From NCBI GenBank assembly GCA_900471815.1, contig UICE01000002.1, positions 260,764 through 324,763 on the forward strand: a stretch of 64,000 nt of DNA, read 5' to 3'. This document shows, piece after piece, positions 8,546 to 16,350 of the stretch; position 1 is the first letter of the stretch; the number at the start of each line of letters is the position of its first letter. Origin of the DNA: Hyphomicrobiales bacterium. GTDB taxonomy: Bacteria > Pseudomonadota > Alphaproteobacteria > Rhizobiales > Rhizobiaceae. The notes below the pieces were generated by a model, which had not been told where the DNA came from, did not search any database, and was given only the letters and a program-made list of their open reading frames with translations. The position numbers and the translations under genes are program-made.

Positions 8546-9952
8546 ATGAGCGAAGTGGACGTACTTTTTGCGACCCTGCGACAAGCGGCTGACCCGCAGA
8601 CGGTCAAATGCATCGAGAACGTTGTCAGACACGGCTCAGATCGCGATCTCAATCGCATCAATGCACTCGCCTTCGCCGATACGCACCATCTTGATCAAGA
8701 GAAAACCATTGCAGCGCTTCTCCATGCAGCCCGCATAGGCGCGTTCGAGATGACCTGGAACGTGCTTTGCCCGGGATGCGGCGGCGTCCTTGACAGCGGC
8801 GCATCCCTCAAAGGGGTCGTCCACGAGACTTACCATTGTGCGCTCTGTGCGGCCGGATACGAACCTACCCTCGACGAGATGGTCGAGGTCACGTTCACGG
8901 TCAGCCCGAGAGTACGCAGGATTGCCGCCCACGATCCTGATCGGCTGCCTCCGCTCGAATATTACCGCCAGATATTCTTCAGCTCCGGGGTTGACCTACC
9001 GGAGGACCTCGAAGCGCGGTTCGCACGCATTCAGCTGGAGATGATCGAGCTTGCTCCGGGCGAAAAGGCTTTCGTCTCGCTGCAACTGCCGGCGCAATTC
9101 GTGATCATCTTCGATGCGGTGACGCACTCAGCGCAGTTCATCGACGTGAAGGGCGAGCCGACCGACGAACGTCAAACCCTGTCGATGGTCATCAGTCGGG
9201 CGCATGCGCTGAACGAAACGATCACCCTCCGTCCTGGCTTGCTACGGCTCACGCTCGAGAACCATACCGATCGCCGAGTGGTACCGAATGTCTGCATCGC
9301 AGGCGATGAGCTGCACGATCTTCTGGGCCGCAGGCGACCTTTTCTGACAGCCAAGCGTCTGCTGACAAACCAGAGTTTCCGCGACATATACCGGATCGAC
9401 ACCCTTGATGTCGACCAGCGTCTCAAGATCACCAGCTTGACGTTTCTCTTCACCGACCTGAGGGGTTCGACGGCCCTCTACGAACGCGTTGGAGATCTGG
9501 CAGCCTTCGATCTCGTGCGGGGGCATTTCCGGGTTCTTCACGAGATCGTCGCTACGGAGACCGGGGCGGTCGTCAAGACCATAGGAGATGCCGTGATGGC
9601 GACCTTTCCGAGCCCGGACCGCGCGGTGGCGGCTGCGCTCAGGATGCGAGAGGCGATGCTTCGGTTAAACACCGAACACGGCAGCGACGATCTACTCCTG
9701 AAGATCGGCATCCATGAGGGACCATGCCTCGCAGTCAACCTGAACGACCGGCAGGACTATTTCGGCCAGACCGTCAACATCGCCTCCCGTGTCCAGGGCC
9801 TTGCCGATCCCAATGTGATCATGACGACGGAAGCGATTGTCGGGGATGCCCAGGTTTTAGAGATCCTCCGTGAGAGCGGAATCACATCGGCCTCCAGAAT
9901 GGCGGAGCTTCAGGGTATCGGCAGAGAGGTCAGAATTTTTGCCCTGTCGTGA
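8546..9952 (+). CDS. Class III adenylate/guanylate cyclase with zinc-ribbon and DUF5939-like N-terminus
   Basis: Signalling enzyme of 468 aa predicted to make cAMP or cGMP. The C-terminal catalytic domain (about 295-465) shows LTFLFTDLRGSTALYE with the first metal Asp, TIGDAVMATF with the second, and DYFGQTVNIASRVQ, the transition-state Asn-x-x-x-Arg stretch. The N-terminal 280 residues resemble DUF5939 and include a CPGC...CALC zinc-binding pair (about 75-110), a plausible sensor. No membrane segment is present, so it is cytosolic. A GGAGA ribosome site precedes ATG 8546. Its stop lies 44 bp from the island's left att repeat, so it is the last host gene there. Confidence 0.85.
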   Translation: MSEVDVLFATLRQAADPQTVKCIENVVRHGSDRDLNRINALAFADTHHLDQEKTIAALLHAARIGAFEMTWNVLCPGCGGVLDSGASLKGVVHETYHCALCAAGYEPTLDEMVEVTFTVSPRVRRIAAHDPDRLPPLEYYRQIFFSSGVDLPEDLEARFARIQLEMIELAPGEKAFVSLQLPAQFVIIFDAVTHSAQFIDVKGEPTDERQTLSMVISRAHALNETITLRPGLLRLTLENHTDRRVVPNVCIAGDELHDLLGRRRPFLTAKRLLTNQSFRDIYRIDTLDVDQRLKITSLTFLFTDLRGSTALYERVGDLAAFDLVRGHFRVLHEIVATETGAVVKTIGDAVMATFPSPDRAVAAALRMREAMLRLNTEHGSDDLLLKIGIHEGPCLAVNLNDRQDYFGQTVNIASRVQGLADPNVIMTTEAIVGDAQVLEILRESGITSASRMAELQGIGREVRIFALS

Positions 9953-9995
9953 GCTTCATCCGCTCTTCGGCATCAAATCAATTTGAGCCGTTTAA

Positions 9996-10010
9996 TGGCG
10001 GAGAGGAAGG
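9996..10010. repeat. Left attachment repeat of the island
   Basis: TGGCGGAGAGGAAGG is an exact copy, in the same orientation, of the tRNA-Ser 3' terminus at 37844-37858. Identity stops at both edges (preceding A versus G; following C versus G). It lies between the cyclase stop codon and the integrase, where an att site made by integration would be. Confidence 0.85.
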
Positions 10011-10163
10011 CCGCCATCCAGCAGTATCATCCCATCGCATCCTGTATCTTATGCAATTGTTTTCACTATATTAATTTTCTCTATTGCGTTTTTCCATTGC
10101 ATACTGTGTCATCGTGTTGCATAGATTTTGGTAGGTCTATTGGTGGGCCTATTCGGAGAGCCT

Positions 10164-11360
10164 ATGCCTCGCAAAGCACAAGAACTTGGTCCACTGCATA
10201 TCAAACGACTCGTTGAGCCGGGCATCCATTTTGTTGGAGGCGTCAGCGGATTACAACTCCAGGTAAAAGAGACCGGCGCCCGATCTTGGTTGCTTCGCGT
10301 TCAAATAGGCGGCAAGCGCCGTCATATCGGACTTGGAGGTTATCCGGATGTATCGCTGGCTCAGGCACGCGAAAGGGCACGGGAGGCGCATGACAAGATT
10401 CGCAAAGGCATTGATCCCGTTGAAGAGCGGCGCTCGCTTCGCCTCGCGCTAAACGCTGCGAGTTCCGTCATCACCTTTGAAGAAGCTGCTAACCGCTGGC
10501 ACAAATCGAAGAAGCAAGAATACCGTAACGATAAGCACGCCGATCAAGTGCTTTCGACGCTGGTTACCTATGCCAATCCCATTATCGGACAAATGCGAGT
10601 CAATGAGATCGGTGTAGATCACGTCTATAATGTTCTGGATCCGATCTGGTCCACCAAGACCGAGACAGCCACCCGTTTGCGCGGCCGCATCGAAAACGTG
10701 TTGGCGTGGGCAACGGTCTCAGGGCACCGCAAAGGCGAAAATCCGGCGCGCTGGAAAGGCAATCTGGATGCGTTGATGCCGAAGCCCGGCAAGGTCAGCA
10801 AAGTTATCCATCACAAAGCTTTGCCGATCGACGACATGCCGGATTTCATGAAGGCGTTGCGTGCGACAGAGGGTACGGGATCTCTAGCACTCGAGTTTGG
10901 CATCCTGACGGCCACACGGTCTGGCGAAGTCAGAGGTGCAACCTGGGATGAAATCAATTTTGATGCGAAGCTTTGGACCATTCCGGCCGAGCGGATGAAA
11001 GCTGGCAAGGAGCATCGGGTTCCACTTTCAAAAGCCGCAATCTGCGTGCTTGAGAAGGCGCCACGATTTGAAAACACGAACTTTGTCTTTGCGGCAGCGC
11101 GTGGTGGCAAGCTCTCGGATATGACTATTTCAGCTGTATTGCGGCGAATGAAAGTCGCCGCAGTACCTCACGGCTTTCGCTCGACCTTCCGTGACTGGTG
11201 TTCAGAACGCACCGCCTATCCAAGCGACGTTGCCGAGATGGCATTGGCGCATGCCATCGGCAATAAGGTCGAGGCAGCTTACCGGCGCGGCGATCTATTT
11301 GATAAACGCGTGCAGATGATGGAAGACTGGGCAATGCTCTGCGGGAATGGTATCGCTTAG
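10164..11360 (+). CDS. int: P4-type tyrosine integrase of the island
   Basis: Integrase of 398 aa that would recombine the element with the tRNA-Ser 3' end. The N-terminal DUF4102 arm-binding domain (1-90) has the usual GLQLQVKETGARSWLLRVQIGG and HIGLGGYPDVSLAQAR. The catalytic domain keeps Arg252, Lys282, His336 and Arg339 (HGFRSTFRDW), His363 and Tyr373, so it appears active. ATG 10164 follows CGGAGAG; the longer GTG start at 10128 adds 12 unlikely residues. It reads inward from the left att repeat. The 3' DW...HAIGN...AYRRGDL block is characteristic of the P4/CP4-57 family. Confidence 0.93.
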   Translation: MPRKAQELGPLHIKRLVEPGIHFVGGVSGLQLQVKETGARSWLLRVQIGGKRRHIGLGGYPDVSLAQARERAREAHDKIRKGIDPVEERRSLRLALNAASSVITFEEAANRWHKSKKQEYRNDKHADQVLSTLVTYANPIIGQMRVNEIGVDHVYNVLDPIWSTKTETATRLRGRIENVLAWATVSGHRKGENPARWKGNLDALMPKPGKVSKVIHHKALPIDDMPDFMKALRATEGTGSLALEFGILTATRSGEVRGATWDEINFDAKLWTIPAERMKAGKEHRVPLSKAAICVLEKAPRFENTNFVFAAARGGKLSDMTISAVLRRMKVAAVPHGFRSTFRDWCSERTAYPSDVAEMALAHAIGNKVEAAYRRGDLFDKRVQMMEDWAMLCGNGIA

Positions 11361-11525
11361 GAGCCGATCTTAATGAATGACATCTGAAGGCTTGCGGTGA
11401 AAGATACAATGGCTCTATACAGATGCTGTGATTCGCGTTCCAGCGAGTCACGAACATAGCTCCATCGATCTGGGGCAGCCCGAAGCGCATGACGTGCTTG
11501 AATCCTTATTCAAGAAAGACATGTC

Positions 11526-11741
11526 ATGAGCGCTGAAAATATTCCTACTACAAAAACCGTTTGGCTGCGTCTTGGTGACCTCACCGAACGCTATAGCTGT
11601 AGCCCAAGCACCATCTGGCGCTGGTCGAAGAACCGCGCCGACTTCCCAAAACCAGTTCGGCTTGGCCCCAATACGGTGGCGTGGGAATCGCGTCTGGTGT
11701 TGGAATGGGAAGCCAATCAGCAAGTGGGGCACCAGCGGTGA
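11526..11741 (+). CDS. alpA: AlpA-family DNA-binding protein
   Basis: A 71-aa MerR-like winged-helix protein (WLRLGDLTERYSCSPSTIWRWSKNRADFPKPVRLG...VAWESRLVLEWE) of the AlpA/Phage_AlpA family. Such proteins activate integrase genes or act as excisionases in P4-like elements and satellites. Its stop codon overlaps the next gene's GTG start (GTGA at 11738-11741), so the two are translationally coupled. Position two genes into the island fits a switch controlling excision and replication. Confidence 0.85.
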   Translation: MSAENIPTTKTVWLRLGDLTERYSCSPSTIWRWSKNRADFPKPVRLGPNTVAWESRLVLEWEANQQVGHQR

Positions 11742-12580
11742 GTGGCCCCCGCTTTTCCATAATTCCAGCCGGAGCGGTGTTGGATCAACGCCTGAAAGGG
11801 CGAGACCTACAGGTCCTTTGTGTCTTCGGCCGCCACAGTGACAGACAGGGCTGGTGCCGACGGTCACAAGTTGGGATGGCAAAAGAGATGGATTGCGCTC
11901 GCTCGACCGTCCAGGCGTCAATTAATCGCCTTGTTACCGCAGGATGGTTGCAGAAGAAGGTCGTCTCAACGCCTCATGAGCAGGGGCGACGAGACAGCGC
12001 CCATGAATACCGCGTTGTGATTGACGCGCCTGCAGACCTGTCCGATGGTCCGCCCACCCCTGCCGACAGGTCGGCACCCCTGCCGGTTCTACATCGGCAC
12101 CCCCCTGCCGCCTCTGGGTCGGCACCTATTAACGCCCCCACTTTAACAGTCCCTCTTTTAACGAAGAGCTTTGAGCTGTTCTGGAACGAGTATCCTCACA
12201 AGGTCGGTAAGCGGGACGCCAACAAGGCCTTCACCAGCGCTATCAAACGCGCTTCACTCGATGAAATCATGGTTGGGCTTCGACGATACGCAGCAAAAGC
12301 AGACGATCGACCGTGGTGCAATCCCGCAACGTTCCTAAATCAGGATCGGTGGACGGACGTTCCTGCTGCATCGGTAAGCAGACAATCTCAAACGCACTTT
12401 TCACAACGTCCGCCGATGATGGCGGATTTTTCCAGCGCCGTCCTACGGGAAATGCAAAACAGGAATTTCGAACATGGACCACGTGAGCACTTTGGACCCT
12501 CGTTTGAAATCGGCGACCAAGCTGGAGATGGCGGAACAACTTCACCAGTTGTTTTCATCCCTCCCACAAAGAGCCGGTGA
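11738..12580 (+). CDS. Winged-helix replication-type protein
   Basis: A 280-aa protein resembling phage and satellite replication organisers. Residues 10-110 form a winged helix (LKGRDLQVLCVFGRHSDRQG then MAKEMDCARSTVQASINRLVTAGWL), followed by a Pro/Ala-rich linker and a C-terminal domain with FELFWNEYPHKVGKRDA and CNPATFLNQDRW, a signature shared with DnaD-like or phage replisome-organiser proteins. The GTG at 11738 is chosen because it overlaps the alpA stop in a GTGA junction; in-frame ATG 11681 would lie deep inside alpA. It probably binds the element's origin and loads host helicase. No origin iterons were seen. Confidence 0.7.
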   Translation: MSGPRFSIIPAGAVLDQRLKGRDLQVLCVFGRHSDRQGWCRRSQVGMAKEMDCARSTVQASINRLVTAGWLQKKVVSTPHEQGRRDSAHEYRVVIDAPADLSDGPPTPADRSAPLPVLHRHPPAASGSAPINAPTLTVPLLTKSFELFWNEYPHKVGKRDANKAFTSAIKRASLDEIMVGLRRYAAKADDRPWCNPATFLNQDRWTDVPAASVSRQSQTHFSQRPPMMADFSSAVLREMQNRNFEHGPREHFGPSFEIGDQAGDGGTTSPVVFIPPTKSR

Positions 12581-12989
12581 TGACCCGGTCGCAGTCATGA
12601 ATGGTTACTTGATCGCAGTTCAAGGACTGCCGCTGTGGGCCATCGACAACACTGTGCAATCCTATTTGCGTGGTCTGATAAAGGGCCAGGACAACAGGTT
12701 CTGCCCGAGAGCACCCGAATTTGCTGCAGCTGTACGAGAGCAGCGCGATAACACCATGCACGCCTCAGCAAAGGCCCTGACGAATAAGGGCAGGCCCTAC
12801 AATCTCAACATACCCACGTCAAAAATCATAGGGCACAAAGTTACCCAGGAGCAAACACGGGAGGGGCGCCGATGCGGCATCTATCCGCCAGAGTGCATTT
12901 GGCTACCAGGATACATCGATGACAAAGCACATATTGGCGACGTATATGCCCCCGATGCGGACTGGAAACCCTCAAAACCACTCACCTAG
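12474..12989 (+). CDS. Small unknown protein following the replication gene
   Basis: A 171-aa protein not recognised by motif. It overlaps the replication gene by 107 bp in another frame, and continues well beyond it with phage-like composition, so it is probably real. It contains PLWAIDNTVQSYLRGLIKGQDNRFCPRAPEFAAAVREQ, a pattern seen in small proteins encoded next to replication genes of prophages (possibly a helicase-loader-like helper). No membrane segment or signal peptide is present. Function is inferred only from position. Confidence 0.6.
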   Translation: MDHVSTLDPRLKSATKLEMAEQLHQLFSSLPQRAGDDPVAVMNGYLIAVQGLPLWAIDNTVQSYLRGLIKGQDNRFCPRAPEFAAAVREQRDNTMHASAKALTNKGRPYNLNIPTSKIIGHKVTQEQTREGRRCGIYPPECIWLPGYIDDKAHIGDVYAPDADWKPSKPLT

Positions 12990-13052
12990 TCACTACGGAG
13001 GTGACCATAAGGGATGCGAAGAAAATTTCATCCGATGAGGAGCTGATCTACT

Positions 13053-13631
13053 ATGACCGGAATGCCAATGAAAAACGATAAACAATCACTCACACCTCTG
13101 ATGTCTAGGTTTGTCAGCGAGTATCTCGTCGATCTCAACGCAACGCAGGCAGCCATTCGTGCTGGTTATAGTGTGAAGACCGCGCAGCAGCAGGGCTCAC
13201 GCCTGTTGTTAAATGTTGTTGTCGCCGCCGAAATTGCAAAGAAGAATCAAAGCCGTCTCGACAAGGTGGAATACGATGCGGCAGAGCTTCTGCGTGAGCT
13301 GCTAGAGGAAAACAATGCAAACCTAAAGCAGATTTACAATGCAGACGGCTCTATTAAGCCAATCCACGAATGGCCCGATGTATTCTGCACTGGATTTGTG
13401 ACCCAGATTGACACGGAGCTGATCTATACAGGCACCGGCAAAGAGCGCCGGCTCGTTGGCGAAGTCCAAAGCGTGAAATTCAACTTCGAACGTTTGAAGC
13501 GGCAACAGTTGATCGGTCGGCATACAAACGTGCAGGCGTTCAAAGAAAAGGTTATACTGGAAACCACCAATCCGCTTCAGCAACTAGCGGAACAGATTTC
13601 AGGGCGGAGCATCAGGCCGATTGAGGACTGA
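13053..13631 (+). CDS. Terminase small subunit-like protein (TerS)
   Basis: Protein of 192 aa (or 187-188 from ATG 13065 or 13068) resembling the Terminase_2 small subunit, which recognises the packaging site and directs DNA to the large subunit. The N-terminal helix-turn-helix LTPLMSRFVSEYLVDLNATQAAIRAGYSVKTAQQQGSRLL is typical, followed by a central helical oligomerisation region (YDAAELLRELLEENNANL). No large terminase, portal or capsid genes follow, so alone it could not package DNA. Satellites of the PICI class carry such a lone TerS to redirect helper-phage packaging, which is the favoured reading here. Confidence 0.75.
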   Translation: MTGMPMKNDKQSLTPLMSRFVSEYLVDLNATQAAIRAGYSVKTAQQQGSRLLLNVVVAAEIAKKNQSRLDKVEYDAAELLRELLEENNANLKQIYNADGSIKPIHEWPDVFCTGFVTQIDTELIYTGTGKERRLVGEVQSVKFNFERLKRQQLIGRHTNVQAFKEKVILETTNPLQQLAEQISGRSIRPIED

Positions 13632-14029
13632 CGGCGCACAAATGTTGGCGATAAGACCCGCTACTGGGGTCATATCCCTTTCCCATCTGGACGTTTGAAA
13701 GATTGTACGGACGCATAAGTGAGAGAACGATTTGGGCTAGGTCGGCAGATTGTTCGCACGGTCGAATAGTGCTATATCGCAGGCGCTCGCGGCGGGGATG
13801 GCGCAGCTTTCCGGTCTCCTCAGAAAGTACCAAAACGGCGTGAACTTTTTCGGTGGCCGCGAGTATTATGTCATTGCACTCTCAGCCGGGTGGGCAAATG
13901 AGTGCTCGGAAGATAGGCACTCTGGTTGCGGCCATTCTCCTGTGCCTAAAACTCATCGCGTCCTTATCATGTGAAGAGTCGGTTAAAGTATGCCGCGCTT
14001 TAATAACCTGGCGGCATTGTATCCTGCCT
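13632..14029. other. Intergenic region, satellite module to unknown genes
   Basis: About 400 bp with short frames only (74-90 codons) and no recognised motif. It marks the junction between the satellite-like head and the cargo. No clear terminator, repeat family or iterons are visible, though this would be a natural place for a replication origin or packaging site. Confidence 0.35.
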
Positions 14030-14758
14030 TCAAATTGGGGCGAGCATGTTGTTAGGAACAACCATTGTCCTCATCATCGTACGGCACTGCTCATCAATCG
14101 CTTGCATCGTTTCGGAAAGAGGTAAATCTACCACCATCCGGCGCGCCTCATATTCATCTTTCCCATCAAGATCATCTGCGAAGCGACCATCCGCGACACC
14201 CGCATCCCACTCTCTGCCGGTTCGCTCCAAAATGGCGTCCACTACGGCTTCTTCAAAGCCACCTCCGAAAAACAGGTAGCCGTGGGCCAGATTGTAATGG
14301 TTGCCGATAGCCTGCGAAAGTTCAACCAACTGGCGCAATAGCGTCGAACGAGAGATGAGCGCGCTCAGTTGACTTGGTTGGAACGAGTAACCAGACATGC
14401 CGTGCGTATCAATTGTGAACAAACACATTTCCGGATCCGCCACCTTTTCAATCGACCATGTCGCAGTCCGATATTGCGTAATTGCTGCGCTGGGGAAACC
14501 TCCGGCGTCGATCTCATTGATAAACGTTACTAAGCTAGATAGTCGGTCATCAAAATCATCAAAAGCCGTCGTGATGACTCCATTGTCGACCGTTATTTGC
14601 AACACGATCGAACCCCAATAAATCTGGTCAAGCTCAATGTGCAAAACGCCAGCGCTGTCTATGGTATCAGGAAGAACATTTTTCATATTATGATTCAATA
14701 GGATGAGCGGCATATTGACAAGCCAGTTATGCTCATTTTCGATACCTGTGCTTCGCAA
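14030..14758 (-). CDS. Unrecognised 242-aa protein
   Basis: No family is recognised. The product is soluble-looking and acidic, without a signal peptide or clear membrane helix. The N-terminal part is beta-rich (SAGVLHIELDQIYWGSIVLQITVDNGVITTAFDDFDD), the C-terminal part helical (EYEARRMVVDLPLSETMQAIDEQCRTMM). ATG 14758 is the longest start; methionines at 14713 and 14683 are alternatives. It is read divergently from the next gene, about 85 bp away, so they could share control. Its location among defence genes makes a defence or regulatory role possible but unsupported. Confidence 0.6.
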   Translation of the reverse strand: MRSTGIENEHNWLVNMPLILLNHNMKNVLPDTIDSAGVLHIELDQIYWGSIVLQITVDNGVITTAFDDFDDRLSSLVTFINEIDAGGFPSAAITQYRTATWSIEKVADPEMCLFTIDTHGMSGYSFQPSQLSALISRSTLLRQLVELSQAIGNHYNLAHGYLFFGGGFEEAVVDAILERTGREWDAGVADGRFADDLDGKDEYEARRMVVDLPLSETMQAIDEQCRTMMRTMVVPNNMLAPI

Positions 14759-14844
14759 ACGTCTGCATTGAAGCGGAGGTCACAGGCCCGGCATCCTGGT
14801 CGTTCCCGCCAGGATCTGCATTTGCCTTCAACGAAAGGAGTCGT

Positions 14845-16221
14845 ATGGCTCGACGAGAACTCTCCCGTGAAGAAATATTTGCATTGGTTTGGGAGAAGCC
14901 CACGCTGGAAGTGGCAAAAGAGCTCGGTATATCCGACGTAGCTGTCGGCAAGCTATGCGCACGCCTTCAAGTTCCAAAACCGGCTCGCGGATATTGGGCC
15001 AGAGTGCAGTCTGGCCAGACACCTCGACGTCCGCCACTTGAGGCATTCCGCGAGGAAATTGAACGTCGCCGAAAAGAGGTTGTGAGGAGCAGAGCAGCAG
15101 AGTCGTTGTCGAAACTGCAACAAAAGCTTTACCGGACTGCCGTTTCTGAACTGCGAGAAAAAGGCATTGATGTAAGCACAGCAGCATTGCGGGGGGAACG
15201 GCTGCCAGAACTGGATCCAGATCTTGCCGCCCAAATCCTGCTTCTTATTCAGAGCCGCGGACAGTATTGGGTCAAGGAGGGAAAGGTCGACGCTCACGGT
15301 GGACATTCTTTCCAGACCACTGCGGCCAAACTCGTCGGAAAGTTGCTCCTGGTTGCGCGACCCCAAATGCTTGTGTTTGAAAGCGAGGGTAAAAGACATG
15401 TGTATACAGCGACGGGGCCGGCAGTCTTCGTCCGCTTGACGGCGTATTTGCAGGAACGGATCGCAGCTCTTGTTCGTATCGTGCGAGATCAAAAACTCCA
15501 ACATGTTGTCATGCCGCTGGTGGCTACGGATTTCGCTTGGTCGGCCCGTCATGTCTACACCCCAGAGTCACATATAATTCTCGACAGCACACTGTGCGTT
15601 TCTGCGGTGGAAATCTGGGTCGAGTGGACGCAGAAGACGTGGCGTGACGAGAATCCGCCGGACCGCACAGCAACTGCAAGGTTAAGGCTGCGGGATATCA
15701 TGCCCATAGACTACATGCCCGTGCGAGAAGTTGCTCTTCCACGGCTGAGTAGCTGGACGACAATCTTACCCTATCAAAAACGGCTCCAGGCATTGCTCGA
15801 GTCCGAGCAGGTCTACGAGATGATATCAAATGCGGCCTACACTATAGAGCGAGAGGCGCCTGACGAAACGCTAGCGGTTGCAGACAAAATATGGTTCGGC
15901 GGTGAGCGGCCGTTTCAATCGGCTCGGAACGCTTGGGAGCGTGTTTCCGAAGAGTTGGAGCGCTGGAAGACGGAACTCGAAACCGAGCGCTCGACACTGG
16001 CCCACTCAATTCTGGGGATAGAGGTTGGCGACATTATAACGACCGAGGTTAACGGCCACTTGATGCGTCTTTCGGTTACGGGAACTACGCTCTATGCCAG
16101 CGACGGATCTGTCACCTTTATTGTAAACGGCACACGCTTTCGCAAGGATGGCAGTCTCGGCAAAGTGCAGGACGCGATCACGCTACATTTTGAGGACAGC
16201 ATGAATAGTAGGCTGCGGTAA
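14845..16221 (+). CDS. Unknown protein with N-terminal mobile-element HTH motif
   Basis: A 458-aa protein. Residues 4-52 (LSREEIFALVWEKPTLEVAKELGISDVAVGKLCARL, ending PARGYWAR) match a helix-turn-helix module common at the N-terminus of otherwise unrelated proteins on integrative elements. A charged helical stretch (55-115) follows, then a mixed domain of unknown fold, and a helical region rich in Glu/Arg near 370-400. The C-terminal 70 residues are beta-rich (LMRLSVTGTTLYASDGSVTFIVNGTRF). No nuclease or ATPase motif is apparent. It may bind DNA, but its action is unknown. Confidence 0.7.
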   Translation: MARRELSREEIFALVWEKPTLEVAKELGISDVAVGKLCARLQVPKPARGYWARVQSGQTPRRPPLEAFREEIERRRKEVVRSRAAESLSKLQQKLYRTAVSELREKGIDVSTAALRGERLPELDPDLAAQILLLIQSRGQYWVKEGKVDAHGGHSFQTTAAKLVGKLLLVARPQMLVFESEGKRHVYTATGPAVFVRLTAYLQERIAALVRIVRDQKLQHVVMPLVATDFAWSARHVYTPESHIILDSTLCVSAVEIWVEWTQKTWRDENPPDRTATARLRLRDIMPIDYMPVREVALPRLSSWTTILPYQKRLQALLESEQVYEMISNAAYTIEREAPDETLAVADKIWFGGERPFQSARNAWERVSEELERWKTELETERSTLAHSILGIEVGDIITTEVNGHLMRLSVTGTTLYASDGSVTFIVNGTRFRKDGSLGKVQDAITLHFEDSMNSRLR

Positions 16222-16350
16222 TTGCCACCAATGGCTGCTTTGCGCCCGATTTCGGCCGTTAGAAAGCAGACCAGGAGAGTTTGTAAGGCCGAAGATTGAA
16301 CGCTAGTTACTGTCGCGATTATGGTTCTTCGGTGTGCTCTCGTTGCTCTG

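Noticed and set aside
13053-13631. Start of a complete prophage
   Set aside because: No large terminase, portal, capsid or tail genes follow; the next genes are defence cargo.
14397-14621. Plus-strand 74-codon frame in the 242-aa gene
   Set aside because: Mirror of the larger minus-strand frame with no supporting signal.
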